From Parabacteroides sp. (GTDB lineage Bacteria > Bacteroidota > Bacteroidia > Bacteroidales > Tannerellaceae), in the NCBI GenBank assembly GCA_019417325.1, contig DXVO01000026.1, positions 22,610-86,609 of the forward strand: a stretch of DNA of 64,000 nt, given 5' to 3'. The position numbers and the translations under genes were made by a program. Position 1 is the first letter of the stretch; every line of letters starts with the position of its first letter. A model generated the notes under the pieces. That model did not search any database, was not told the origin of the DNA, and saw only the letters and a list, made by a program, of their open reading frames with translations. Below are positions 8,973-16,940 of this stretch, piece by piece.

Positions 8973-9803
8973 TTATTGAATAGGGATGATAATTGTAAAG
9001 CGAGTAAACTCGCCCGGAAGCGATTCCACCTCAACCTTCCCCCCATGCTTCTGTTCTATAATAGATTTGGTAATCGATAAACCGAGTCCGGTTCCTTCAC
9101 CTATTGGCTTTGTTGTGAAAAATGGAGTAAAAAGTTTCTCTTTTACATCCTGAGTGATTCCCATTCCATTATCTTCAATAGAAAGAAGAATCTGATCCAG
9201 CTGCCGCTTCAAAGAAATTTGAATTGTCGGTGTATAAGGAGTTTCCGATATCCCTTTAGCTTTACTGAACACTGCATAACAAGCGTTATTCATCAAATTC
9301 AAAACGGCACGACTAAAGTCCTGAGGTACAACTTTCACTAAGGGTAACCCAACTTCATAGTCTTCTCTGATTGTTACATTAAAACTCTTATTATTTGCAC
9401 GAACAGCATGGTAAGAAAGCCATACATATTCTTTCGTTAATTGAGCCAAATCTGTAGGAATAAACTCATCATCTTTTCCCCGGGAATAAAGCAATATTCC
9501 CCGGACTATACTGGATGCCCGATTTCCATTCTCCTCTATTTTAAACATATTCCCCTGCAAATCAGACATAATCTCACGAAGTTCCTCATCTGCCTCAGAG
9601 GATAGCTGACCATGCAATTCATCCAGAATATCTTCCATATCCTGCAACAATTTACAGGATAATTTACTGAAATTAATCACAAAATTAAGCGGATTCTGGA
9701 TTTCATGCGCAATACCGGCACTCAACAGTCCAAGTGAGGCCATTTTCTCTTGCTGGCTTGCCTGCTTTTTCAGGCGTTCTAATTCAGAATGTTCATCACT
9801 CAT
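8973..9803 (-). CDS. Soluble sensor histidine kinase
   Basis: 276 residues with no transmembrane segment and no sensory domain beyond a short N-terminal coiled coil. The DHp H-box is canonical: AHEIQNPLNF, His at residue 33. The HATPase_c domain has N-box LNLMNNACYAV, G1 IEDNGMGI, F-box FTPFFTTKP and G2 GEGTGLGLSI. It should autophosphorylate on His33 and phosphorylate a receiver, most obviously the one in the next gene. It overlaps the upstream kinase-like gene by 8 bases, so the two are probably made in equal amounts and may form a heteromer, with the membrane partner giving localisation or sensing. Residues are seen; the partnership is inferred. Confidence 0.93.
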   Translation of the reverse strand: MSDEHSELERLKKQASQQEKMASLGLLSAGIAHEIQNPLNFVINFSKLSCKLLQDMEDILDELHGQLSSEADEELREIMSDLQGNMFKIEENGNRASSIVRGILLYSRGKDDEFIPTDLAQLTKEYVWLSYHAVRANNKSFNVTIREDYEVGLPLVKVVPQDFSRAVLNLMNNACYAVFSKAKGISETPYTPTIQISLKRQLDQILLSIEDNGMGITQDVKEKLFTPFFTTKPIGEGTGLGLSITKSIIEQKHGGKVEVESLPGEFTRFTIIIPIQ

Positions 9804-10917
9804 TGTTATTGTTGTTTTGATGAATGGGAATAGTTATCATAAACTCAGTAAAGTGACCTTTCTCACTTTTCACAATAATAGAACCCTGATGGTTCAATAT
9901 CACCTCACGACAAAGATACAGACCTACGCCGGCAGCTTCGGCTGTTGGCTTAGTTGTAAAGAACGGTTCAAAAATTTTCGCTTTAATACTATCTTCTATA
10001 CCTATGCCATTATCACGGATGGTCAGGACAAAAGTCCCATTCAACCTCTTTTCCAGTACCAGGTCTATTTGGGGCTGGAAAGCTTCTTTACGCGCCTTAC
10101 GCATAAGTGCATAAATGCTATTCTTCAATAGACTAAGCATAACTTTGTTCATCTGCTCAATGTCTATTTCCGCCATCAAAGGTTCGGATGGGCTATTTAA
10201 AAGAATCTGTATTTGCAGTTTTTCAATTTCTTCCTGATAAGATTTACGGATTACATCAATATTAACCCTGCAAAGGTCACATACATCGGTCAGAACTGTA
10301 TTCCCATGGCGGTCCTTCAACAGTTCTTCCATAGCTTTCACGATACGAACCGTATTACAACCATGTTCATTAATTTTTTGCAGATTACCATTCAACAAAT
10401 CAAGTATTTCAATACTATCCTGAAAAATCTCTTTCGGCATGGTAGCCTGTTCACCCGAGATATTCTGCTTCAAATCTTTTATCAGATTAGAAGAAAGACT
10501 TGCAAAATTATTGATATAATTGATTGGATTAAGAATGCGGTCCACCAGACCTTGGGTTAACTGCCCAACAGTTGCCAACTTCTCTTTACGGACCAGTTCA
10601 TCCTGCGCTTTTGCCAATGCATCAAGCGCCTCTGACAGTTTTTTTGATTCTTTCAATACCTGGTCACGCTGTATACGCAGTTCTATAGTCCGTTCTTCCA
10701 CAATCTTAGCCAGATATTCTTTCTGTTTCAGCTGTTTTTTCAAGCGACTCTTAAAAATCTGCAAGATAACAAGAGCAAGTATCAGAAATCCGGTTATCGC
10801 GTCCCAATTATAATAAAAACCTAAAATGATTGCTACAACATCCACAAGAAATGCCTTCTCAACAATCTGTTGCTTAAGCTTTAGTTTCGCTATATCTTTA
10901 ATGTCAAAATCAGCCAT
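9796..10917 (-). CDS. Membrane histidine-kinase-like protein lacking the phospho-accepting histidine
   Basis: 373 residues. Two close hydrophobic segments lie at about residues 22-55, followed by a charged coiled coil (about 58-115) and a DHp-like helix. The H-box position reads QGLVDRILNPINY, so the usual His-Glu pair (AHEIQNP in the neighbour) is Asp126-Arg127. The ATP-binding domain looks intact: N-box VMLSLLKNSIYAL, G1 IRDNGIGIED, F-box FEPFFTTKP, G2 GVGLYLCREV. It could bind ATP and phosphorylate a partner in trans, or act only as a membrane scaffold or sensor for the soluble kinase whose start it overlaps. Genuine loss rather than sequencing error is suggested by the intact frame and otherwise conserved domain. 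Confidence 0.88.
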   Translation of the reverse strand: MADFDIKDIAKLKLKQQIVEKAFLVDVVAIILGFYYNWDAITGFLILALVILQIFKSRLKKQLKQKEYLAKIVEERTIELRIQRDQVLKESKKLSEALDALAKAQDELVRKEKLATVGQLTQGLVDRILNPINYINNFASLSSNLIKDLKQNISGEQATMPKEIFQDSIEILDLLNGNLQKINEHGCNTVRIVKAMEELLKDRHGNTVLTDVCDLCRVNIDVIRKSYQEEIEKLQIQILLNSPSEPLMAEIDIEQMNKVMLSLLKNSIYALMRKARKEAFQPQIDLVLEKRLNGTFVLTIRDNGIGIEDSIKAKIFEPFFTTKPTAEAAGVGLYLCREVILNHQGSIIVKSEKGHFTEFMITIPIHQNNNNNE

Positions 10918-10918
10918 T

Positions 10919-11329
10919 TCAGTTCATGTCTTTAATCATTGTCAATATATTCTTCCCATCCTGACGGATATAATGAACGTCAGTCATTAATTGTTTCACA
11001 AGAAAGATGCCTAATCCTCCAATAGGGCGTTCTTCTACTGAAAGGGTCAGATCCGGATCTTCTTTCTCTAACGGGTTAAAAGGAATGCCTGAATCAATAA
11101 CTGTTATTTCCATACTCCCGCCATTCCAACCTATTTCCACAAAAATATCTTTATCTGTTTGTCCGGGATATGCATACGAAATCACATTGACAACAACTTC
11201 CTCAAGGACCAGTTGCAATTGCATCCGTAACGTTTCATCCAGTACTCTTCCTTGTATATTTTGTTCAAGAAATTCTGACAGAAGGGTAAGATTTCCCAAC
11301 TCATTCTTTATATGTAGCGTGCTTGTCAT
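10919..11329 (-). CDS. RsbW-like serine kinase / ATP-binding regulator
   Basis: 136 residues of a stand-alone GHKL ATPase domain of the RsbW/SpoIIAB type: N-box EEVVVNVISYAYPG, G1 VIDSGIPFNP and G2-like GGLGIFLVKQLM. In known partner-switching systems such a kinase phosphorylates a STAS protein and otherwise holds a sigma factor or another target. No alternative sigma gene is visible here, so the controlled partner is not in the operon. It lies between the STAS gene (20-base gap) and the membrane kinase-like gene (1-base gap). Confidence 0.9.
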   Translation of the reverse strand: MTSTLHIKNELGNLTLLSEFLEQNIQGRVLDETLRMQLQLVLEEVVVNVISYAYPGQTDKDIFVEIGWNGGSMEITVIDSGIPFNPLEKEDPDLTLSVEERPIGGLGIFLVKQLMTDVHYIRQDGKNILTMIKDMN

Positions 11330-11349
11330 GTACCGGAGTTCCTGTTAAC

Positions 11350-11655
11350 TTAATTCTCTATTACTAGAAAAGAGGAGAAACCTGTAGTTTTGAGTAAATC
11401 CACAATTTCTTTCCGTACATATTGAAGTACGAATGTCCCACCTTTTGCTTTTTGTCCTTTATATAAAGTCAACAATAGGCGTAATCCGGCACTGCTTATA
11501 TAACTAAGTTCGGAACAATCAAGTACAATATTTAAGAAAGGACTATTGATAGCATTCACCACCTCTTTTTCAAAATCGACAGAGGTAAGCGTATTTAATT
11601 GTCCGGAAAGTTTGATACTAATCCTATCCGTACCTGTTTCAACTGCTATTTTCAT
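11350..11655 (-). CDS. STAS-domain anti-sigma-factor antagonist (RsbV/SpoIIAA-like)
   Basis: 101 residues covering one STAS domain. The conserved phosphorylation loop reads YISSAGLRLLL, with a Ser pair at the position phosphorylated by RsbW-type kinases and dephosphorylated by RsbU-type phosphatases. Both enzymes are encoded downstream. It is the first gene of the operon. The unphosphorylated form is expected to bind the RsbW-like kinase and release that kinase's other partner. Confidence 0.92.
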   Translation of the reverse strand: MKIAVETGTDRISIKLSGQLNTLTSVDFEKEVVNAINSPFLNIVLDCSELSYISSAGLRLLLTLYKGQKAKGGTFVLQYVRKEIVDLLKTTGFSSFLVIEN

Positions 11656-11688
11656 AAGTTATCGTTCATTATTGATTATCAAGTTGGA

Positions 11689-11696
11689 CAAAAATA
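11689..11696 (-). promoter_or_regulatory. Possible promoter of the STAS-kinase-phosphatase operon
   Basis: TATTTTTG on the minus strand, 33 bases upstream of the STAS ATG, fits TAnnTTTG. AT-rich context makes it less certain than others. Confidence 0.45.
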
Positions 11697-11776
11697 AAGA
11701 GAAACATCCAAGCGAACAAGCTATTTGGAAGATTTATTTATGTCCAACTTCTTCTGATTGAAGCAATACCACCAAT

Positions 11777-12202
11777 CTATGACTGCTCTTTGGTACGAAA
11801 AGCAAGAGCATACATACGCATCTGCTTCACCATAGCAACCAAACCATTTGAACGAGTGGGCGAAAGATGTTCCTTCAAGCCTATTTTTTCTATAAAATAA
11901 AGGTCTGTATCCAATATTTCCTGCGGGGTATGATCACTTAAAATCCCGATAAGCAAAGACACAATACCTTTCACTATTACAGCATCACTCTCACCTTTAA
12001 AAATAATTTTTCCGTCTTCATAATCAGCCTGCAACCAAACACGGCTTTGGCAACCTTCAATCAGATTGCTTTCTGTCTTATACTTATCTTCCAACGGAGG
12101 AAGAGAATTCCCTAAATCAATAAGCAATGCATACTTATCCATCCAATCATCGAAAGCAGAGAACTCTTCGATTACATTGTCCTGAAGTTCGTTAATTGTC
12201 AT
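11777..12202 (-). CDS. sufE: SufE-family sulfur acceptor
   Basis: 141 residues of the SufE/CsdE family. The persulfide-carrying Cys is in EGCQSRVW near residue 50, and the family motif around LLIDLGNSLPPL is present. Known role: accept sulfane sulfur from SufS and pass it to SufB for Fe-S cluster assembly. Its partners sufS and sufBCD are also in this window but 16-30 kb away. Instead sufE is the last gene of an operon of peptidase-type enzymes, 7 bases after the M28 gene. Confidence 0.93.
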   Translation of the reverse strand: MTINELQDNVIEEFSAFDDWMDKYALLIDLGNSLPPLEDKYKTESNLIEGCQSRVWLQADYEDGKIIFKGESDAVIVKGIVSLLIGILSDHTPQEILDTDLYFIEKIGLKEHLSPTRSNGLVAMVKQMRMYALAFRTKEQS

Positions 12203-12209
12203 CGTCTTT

Positions 12210-13211
12210 TTATTTTCTGTTATATACTACTTCCAGTACTGTTTGGCCTACGGCTTTCAGTACGTTTTTATCAATATTACTCATACCGTCATTTTGTGTG
12301 TGCCAATGGTCGCGGAAACCTTTTTCAGAATTCGGATCATAGTTGATGATATCCAGACAAGGGATACCGGTTTCTTCTATTACCGCTTCATGGTCATCAG
12401 TCACTCCACCTCCATCTGCATTAATGAAATATTTGCCATATCCCAAATTTCGTGCCGTTTCCCATACCTCATCTACATAACGGGCAGCATATTTCATAGA
12501 TATATATTCTTTATAAAACAGGGCATCCTTAGCCCCTACCATATCTAACAAGATACCAAACTCAGCCCTGTAATTAGGAGTATGTGGATTCTTCCCCCAG
12601 AAGCGGCTACCAAGACACCAGGTATCACTGGTATTACTATATTTTTCTCTGGCAAATTCAGGAATTCCATAATCTTCTGCATCAAAGAAAATAATGTCAA
12701 CTCCCACATTTGGAGCTTTCATTCCGATTTGGCGGGCAATCTCCAATAAAGCACCAACTCCACTGGCACCATCATCAGCTCCATCCAACGGTTTATGGTA
12801 ATTAGCCGGATTCGGATCGTGATCTGAATAAGGACGGGAATCCCAATGAGCAAACAACAATATCCGTTTTGAGTTATCCGGATTAAACGACCCTATAATA
12901 TTCCGGGATTCCAATTTTGTTCCATCATAAGCAGTAAGTATCGCTTCCTGCTGATACACCTTGGCTCCAAAACGCCCAAGTTCCGATGCCAGAAAATCTC
13001 CACATGCTTTATGTGCCTCGGAATTTGGAACACGAGGGCCAAATTCCACCTGACGCGCCACATAAGCATATGCACTATCAGCATCAAACGCCGGAGTTGG
13101 CGATTCTACCTCTTTCTTAATTTCCGTATCGGCAGTCGTTCCTGCCGAAGAACTTTTCTGTCCACATGAACACATGGCAACACTAAGTGCTAATAGAATA
13201 AGTCTCGTCAT
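12210..13211 (-). CDS. M28-family lipoprotein, glutaminyl-cyclase-like
   Basis: 333 residues with lipoprotein signal (lipobox MCSCG, Cys at residue 16). The M28 zinc-hydrolase fold shows AHWDSRPYSDHDPNP, GADDGASGVGALLE (zinc Asp), FFDAEDYG (acidic catalytic pair) and a C-terminal RDHWHTQND His. The AHWD...DGASG pattern and the single-zinc layout resemble Bacteroidetes type II glutaminyl cyclases, which form N-terminal pyroglutamate after signal cleavage. An aminopeptidase role is the alternative. It acts at the periplasmic or surface side of the membrane. It lies 10 bases after the exported amidotransferase-dipeptidase and 7 bases before sufE, so all are likely one transcript. Confidence 0.85.
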   Translation of the reverse strand: MTRLILLALSVAMCSCGQKSSSAGTTADTEIKKEVESPTPAFDADSAYAYVARQVEFGPRVPNSEAHKACGDFLASELGRFGAKVYQQEAILTAYDGTKLESRNIIGSFNPDNSKRILLFAHWDSRPYSDHDPNPANYHKPLDGADDGASGVGALLEIARQIGMKAPNVGVDIIFFDAEDYGIPEFAREKYSNTSDTWCLGSRFWGKNPHTPNYRAEFGILLDMVGAKDALFYKEYISMKYAARYVDEVWETARNLGYGKYFINADGGGVTDDHEAVIEETGIPCLDIINYDPNSEKGFRDHWHTQNDGMSNIDKNVLKAVGQTVLEVVYNRK

Positions 13212-13221
13212 TTTTTATAGT

Positions 13222-15072
13222 TTATAACTGGTTAATTGTAGCTGCAGCCTGTACTTCACTCAATACACGTAGCAGATTGCCGCCCCATATTTTAGCAATA
13301 TCTTCTTCTGTATATCCCTTCTCTATTAATTTAACAGTAATCTGAATGAAATCGTTGTCACCCTGGCAGCCTATTATGCCTCCACCTCCATCAAAATCCG
13401 ATCCGATCCCCACATGATCAATCCCTGCAACTTTCACCATATGGTCTATATGACGGATTGCATCTGACAAGCAAGCCTTTTTCTTATTCGGATTTAGATA
13501 AGCATCCAACAAACAAACCTGTGCAACACCTCCATTCTTTGCCAATGCACGTAATTGATCGTCCGTCAAATTACGGTCATGATTACGCAAGGCCTTCGAA
13601 GAGGAATGAGAACAAATAATAGGAGTTTTTGTCAATTTCAGTACATCATAAAAAGATTTTTCCGAGGCATGGGACATATCTATCATTACTCCCTGTCTGT
13701 TCATTTCTTTTACAACTTCCGCTCCAAAGGGGCTTAATCCGTCCCATTCGTTATTCGTATGAGTGGACGAATCACAGATATCATTATCATAAGAATGGCA
13801 AAGTGTAATATAATTCACTCCCATCTTTTTAAAACGGGCAATATTGGATAAGTCTTTTCCTATGCCATATCCATTCTCTATACCAATAAAAAATGTCTTT
13901 TTCCCTTCTTTTTTCAAACGGGCAAAATCTTCCGAAGTATAAGCGATACCACAAAGATCTTTATGCAATTCTGCCTGTTGATGAATGCCTTTAACCAAAG
14001 AAGTAACAGTAGCCACAGCTTTATTTAAAGATGCTTCATCCCTTTTCCCCTGCCAAATAAATGCAGCCAGAAAGACACCATCCAGATAACCTTCTTCCAT
14101 CTTCGGTAGGTTCACCCGGTTTTGTTCACGGTCAGCAATGCTGAATCCATCACGCTTAAACCAAAAAGGCGTATCAGTATGTGTATCGACAGAAAGAAAA
14201 CGTTTATGCATTTCCTTCGCTTGATAAAAAACTTCGGCTTTTTCAACTAAAAAACGAAAAAGTTTCAACATGGTCGTATCACCAGCTGAAGTTAAACTTT
14301 CCGGATGCCATTGTACGGCAAGAACAGGACGATCCGGCCAGGCTTCTATTCCCTCGATTACTCCGTCTGTGGAATATGCAACCGGAGTAAATCCCGGAGC
14401 CAGGTCTTTTATTCCCTGGTGGTGAAAAGAGTTTACGGATAATGTATCCTCTTCTAATATGTTTGCCAGCAGTGAGCCGGATTTGACTACAACTTTATGA
14501 GTCGGATTACTCCCCGGTAATTCCTGATAATGTTTAAGATGCTGTTCACGTTGGGAAGGAATATCCTGATAAAGCGTACCGCCGAAAGCAACATTAATTA
14601 ATTGTTCTCCCCTACAAATCCCTAAAAGAGGTATATTCCTGTCCATTGCCAGTTTCAGTAATTTCAAATCATAAATATCACGGACAGAATCGACTTCCCC
14701 TAACTCTTTCCGATGCGTTTCCCTATACCATGCAGGGTCTATATCTTCTCCTCCTGTCATTATTATTCCATCCAAGTTGGAGACAATTGCACGCAATACC
14801 GCTCCATCCGTCGTAACAGGGATAATTACAGGAATTCCACCTGCCATCTGTACAGCCTTTACATAAGTTCCGGAAATCCTTGAGCCTTCATTACTCAATC
14901 GGTTAGCTGATAAACCGATCAATGGAGAATGAGAAGAACGAAGATTTACTTCACAAGAGTCTGTCAGTTCATATAATTTCTTCACGTCCATTTGCTGTTG
15001 AGCAAAAACAGATGGCATGATTCCCCAATAAATCAGAGAATATATGCAACAAATATAGATTAGTTTTTTCAT
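13222..15072 (-). CDS. Exported class I glutamine amidotransferase / membrane dipeptidase fusion
   Basis: About 616 residues from the ATG at 15072, chosen because a good signal peptide (MKKLIYICCIY... ending VFAQQQ) starts there; an ATG at 15096 would overlap the upstream gene. Residues about 50-280 are a PuuD/gamma-glutamyl-hydrolase-like amidotransferase: nucleophile Cys in GICRGEQLIN, His-Glu in QWHPESL. Residues about 290-610 are an M19 renal-dipeptidase-like domain: metal motif VDTHTDTPF, GIENG, DMSHASEKS, CSHSSSKAL, HVGIGSDFDGGGG. Both active sites look complete. Inference: cleave a gamma-glutamyl bond, then the remaining dipeptide, in the periplasm. The next gene upstream is a paralog. 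Confidence 0.9.
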   Translation of the reverse strand: MKKLIYICCIYSLIYWGIMPSVFAQQQMDVKKLYELTDSCEVNLRSSHSPLIGLSANRLSNEGSRISGTYVKAVQMAGGIPVIIPVTTDGAVLRAIVSNLDGIIMTGGEDIDPAWYRETHRKELGEVDSVRDIYDLKLLKLAMDRNIPLLGICRGEQLINVAFGGTLYQDIPSQREQHLKHYQELPGSNPTHKVVVKSGSLLANILEEDTLSVNSFHHQGIKDLAPGFTPVAYSTDGVIEGIEAWPDRPVLAVQWHPESLTSAGDTTMLKLFRFLVEKAEVFYQAKEMHKRFLSVDTHTDTPFWFKRDGFSIADREQNRVNLPKMEEGYLDGVFLAAFIWQGKRDEASLNKAVATVTSLVKGIHQQAELHKDLCGIAYTSEDFARLKKEGKKTFFIGIENGYGIGKDLSNIARFKKMGVNYITLCHSYDNDICDSSTHTNNEWDGLSPFGAEVVKEMNRQGVMIDMSHASEKSFYDVLKLTKTPIICSHSSSKALRNHDRNLTDDQLRALAKNGGVAQVCLLDAYLNPNKKKACLSDAIRHIDHMVKVAGIDHVGIGSDFDGGGGIIGCQGDNDFIQITVKLIEKGYTEEDIAKIWGGNLLRVLSEVQAAATINQL

Positions 15073-15088
15073 ATAAAAGTATTTTTTA

Positions 15089-16882
15089 TCATTCACATCC
15101 GGACTGGGCGATATTCATTACGCGTAACAGATTGCCTCCCCATATTTTCTGTATATCATTCTCACTATATCCCTCTTTTAATAGCCGCATCGTAATATTA
15201 ATCAATTCATTACTTGCACGGCAACCGATAAGTTCCCCATCCCCGTCAAAATCCGAACCGATTCCAACATGGTGAATACCAATCAAGTTAACGATATGAT
15301 TGATATGGCGGATGGCATCACTCACAGAAGCTTTTTCCGCATCCTCATTAATAAAGCCTTTGTATAAACAGACCTGAACGACACCGCCTTGAGCCGCTAA
15401 TGCTTTCAATTGTTCATCCGACAAATTCCGGGGATGATTACACAAAGCACGCGCCGATGAATGAGAAGCTATAATTGGATAACGGCTGGCCTCCAATGCA
15501 TCATAGAATGTACTTTCAGCTGCATGTGAAATATCCACCAGCACTCCAACTTCATTCATCCGCTGAATTACTTCTTTTCCAAAAGGACTAAGACCACCCC
15601 ATTCAACTTCGCCTCTTGCCGAATCACAAATATCATTATTACCATTATGGCAGAGAGTTATATAAGAAACTCCCATCTTCCTGAAGCGGTTAATATTCTC
15701 CAGGTCCTTTCCAATTGCATATCCATTTTCCACACCCACCATAATCGCTTTTTTACCAGCAGCTTTCAAAACATGAACCTCTTGGGGAGTATAGGCTATA
15801 CACATACGAAGCCGGTTCAATTCCATCTGGCGGTGTATCTCTTGCAACCGGTTCATTGCAAATTCCGTAGCTTTCCGTAAAGAACTATCATCACGAGGGC
15901 CCTGCGGAATATATGCAACCATAATAGCAGCATCGACTAGCCCTTCCTCCATCAGCGGCAAGTTTACTTTTCCACCTTCTTTTTTTCCAATATTAAATTC
16001 ACCGGGAAAAATCATCGGAGTATCCGTATGGGAATCCAATATTACATTTCTGTGATGAATACGTTTCGCTTCTTTAAACAGCCGTGCTGCCTCTACATGA
16101 TAATTAAAAAGTTTCAACATCTGCTCATCCCCATTTGAAGCCATAGCTTCGGGATGCCACTGGATACTGAAAATCTCTTTCTCCGGATGTTCCATTGCTT
16201 CATTGATGCCATCGGGTGCAAAAGCTGTTCCTATAAATTCAGAAGCTGGTTCCTTAATAGCCTGGTGATGGAAAGAATTAACCCAAAGAGTATCTTCCTC
16301 TTCCATCACGGAATAAAGTTTAGAACTCTTATCAGTGATACGCACAGAATGGGATGCTTGTTCACGGCTTTGTGCCTGACTATGTTTCAATAATTTACAT
16401 TCATGTTGAGAGTATATATCCTGATATACACTACCTCCGAATGCAACATTCAATATCTGATGCCCACGACATATCCCCATAACAGGAAGTTGCCTGTTGG
16501 TAGCCAAACGAAGCAATATCAAATCAAACTCATCCCTGTAGGTGTCCACATCTTGCAATTCAGGACAAGGCTCTTCCTGCAAATAAAGCGGATTAATATC
16601 TCCGCCTCCACTCATCACCAAACCATCCAAGCCATTAACTATCGCAGTTAGTGCCTCTATATCCGTAATTACAGGCACTAAGACAGGGGCACCCCCTGCT
16701 TGAAGGACAGACTGTACATAGGTTTCCGCAATACAAGAAAGTCCGTCTTTCCGATTTGAGGATATTCCTATTCGAGGAGGTTGCCGGTTTTCTTTTGCTG
16801 GAATAAAATTATCAACTTCCTTGAACAGGATCTTTAAATTCGGATGGCGGACTTGTATATTCATAGCCTTAAATTTGAACAA
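15089..16882 (-). CDS. Class I glutamine amidotransferase / membrane dipeptidase fusion, no signal peptide
   Basis: 597 residues, collinear with the downstream paralog. The amidotransferase half has GICRGHQILN (Cys) and QWHPEAM (His-Glu). The M19 dipeptidase half has LDSHTDTPM, GVENG, DISHAAEST, ASHSSARAL and HVGIGSDFDGDGE. The N-terminus (MFKFKAMNIQVRHPN) has no hydrophobic segment, so this copy should be cytoplasmic, unlike the neighbour. An ATG at 16864 is an alternative start. It is the first gene of the four-gene operon ending with sufE and lies 58 bases after the gyrB stop, beyond the gyrB terminator. Tandem duplication followed by different targeting is the simplest reading. Confidence 0.9.
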   Translation of the reverse strand: MFKFKAMNIQVRHPNLKILFKEVDNFIPAKENRQPPRIGISSNRKDGLSCIAETYVQSVLQAGGAPVLVPVITDIEALTAIVNGLDGLVMSGGGDINPLYLQEEPCPELQDVDTYRDEFDLILLRLATNRQLPVMGICRGHQILNVAFGGSVYQDIYSQHECKLLKHSQAQSREQASHSVRITDKSSKLYSVMEEEDTLWVNSFHHQAIKEPASEFIGTAFAPDGINEAMEHPEKEIFSIQWHPEAMASNGDEQMLKLFNYHVEAARLFKEAKRIHHRNVILDSHTDTPMIFPGEFNIGKKEGGKVNLPLMEEGLVDAAIMVAYIPQGPRDDSSLRKATEFAMNRLQEIHRQMELNRLRMCIAYTPQEVHVLKAAGKKAIMVGVENGYAIGKDLENINRFRKMGVSYITLCHNGNNDICDSARGEVEWGGLSPFGKEVIQRMNEVGVLVDISHAAESTFYDALEASRYPIIASHSSARALCNHPRNLSDEQLKALAAQGGVVQVCLYKGFINEDAEKASVSDAIRHINHIVNLIGIHHVGIGSDFDGDGELIGCRASNELINITMRLLKEGYSENDIQKIWGGNLLRVMNIAQSGCE

Positions 16883-16901
16883 TGAATAAATAAAATATAT
16901 G

Positions 16902-16932
16902 TAAAAAAACTGCCAGCCGGAAGGACTGGCAG
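16902..16932 (-). terminator. Terminator of gyrB
   Basis: On the minus strand CTGCCAG pairs with CTGGCAG (16926-16932 and 16910-16916), followed by seven T residues. It separates gyrB from the amidotransferase-dipeptidase operon. Confidence 0.8.
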
Positions 16933-16940
16933 CAAACTAT

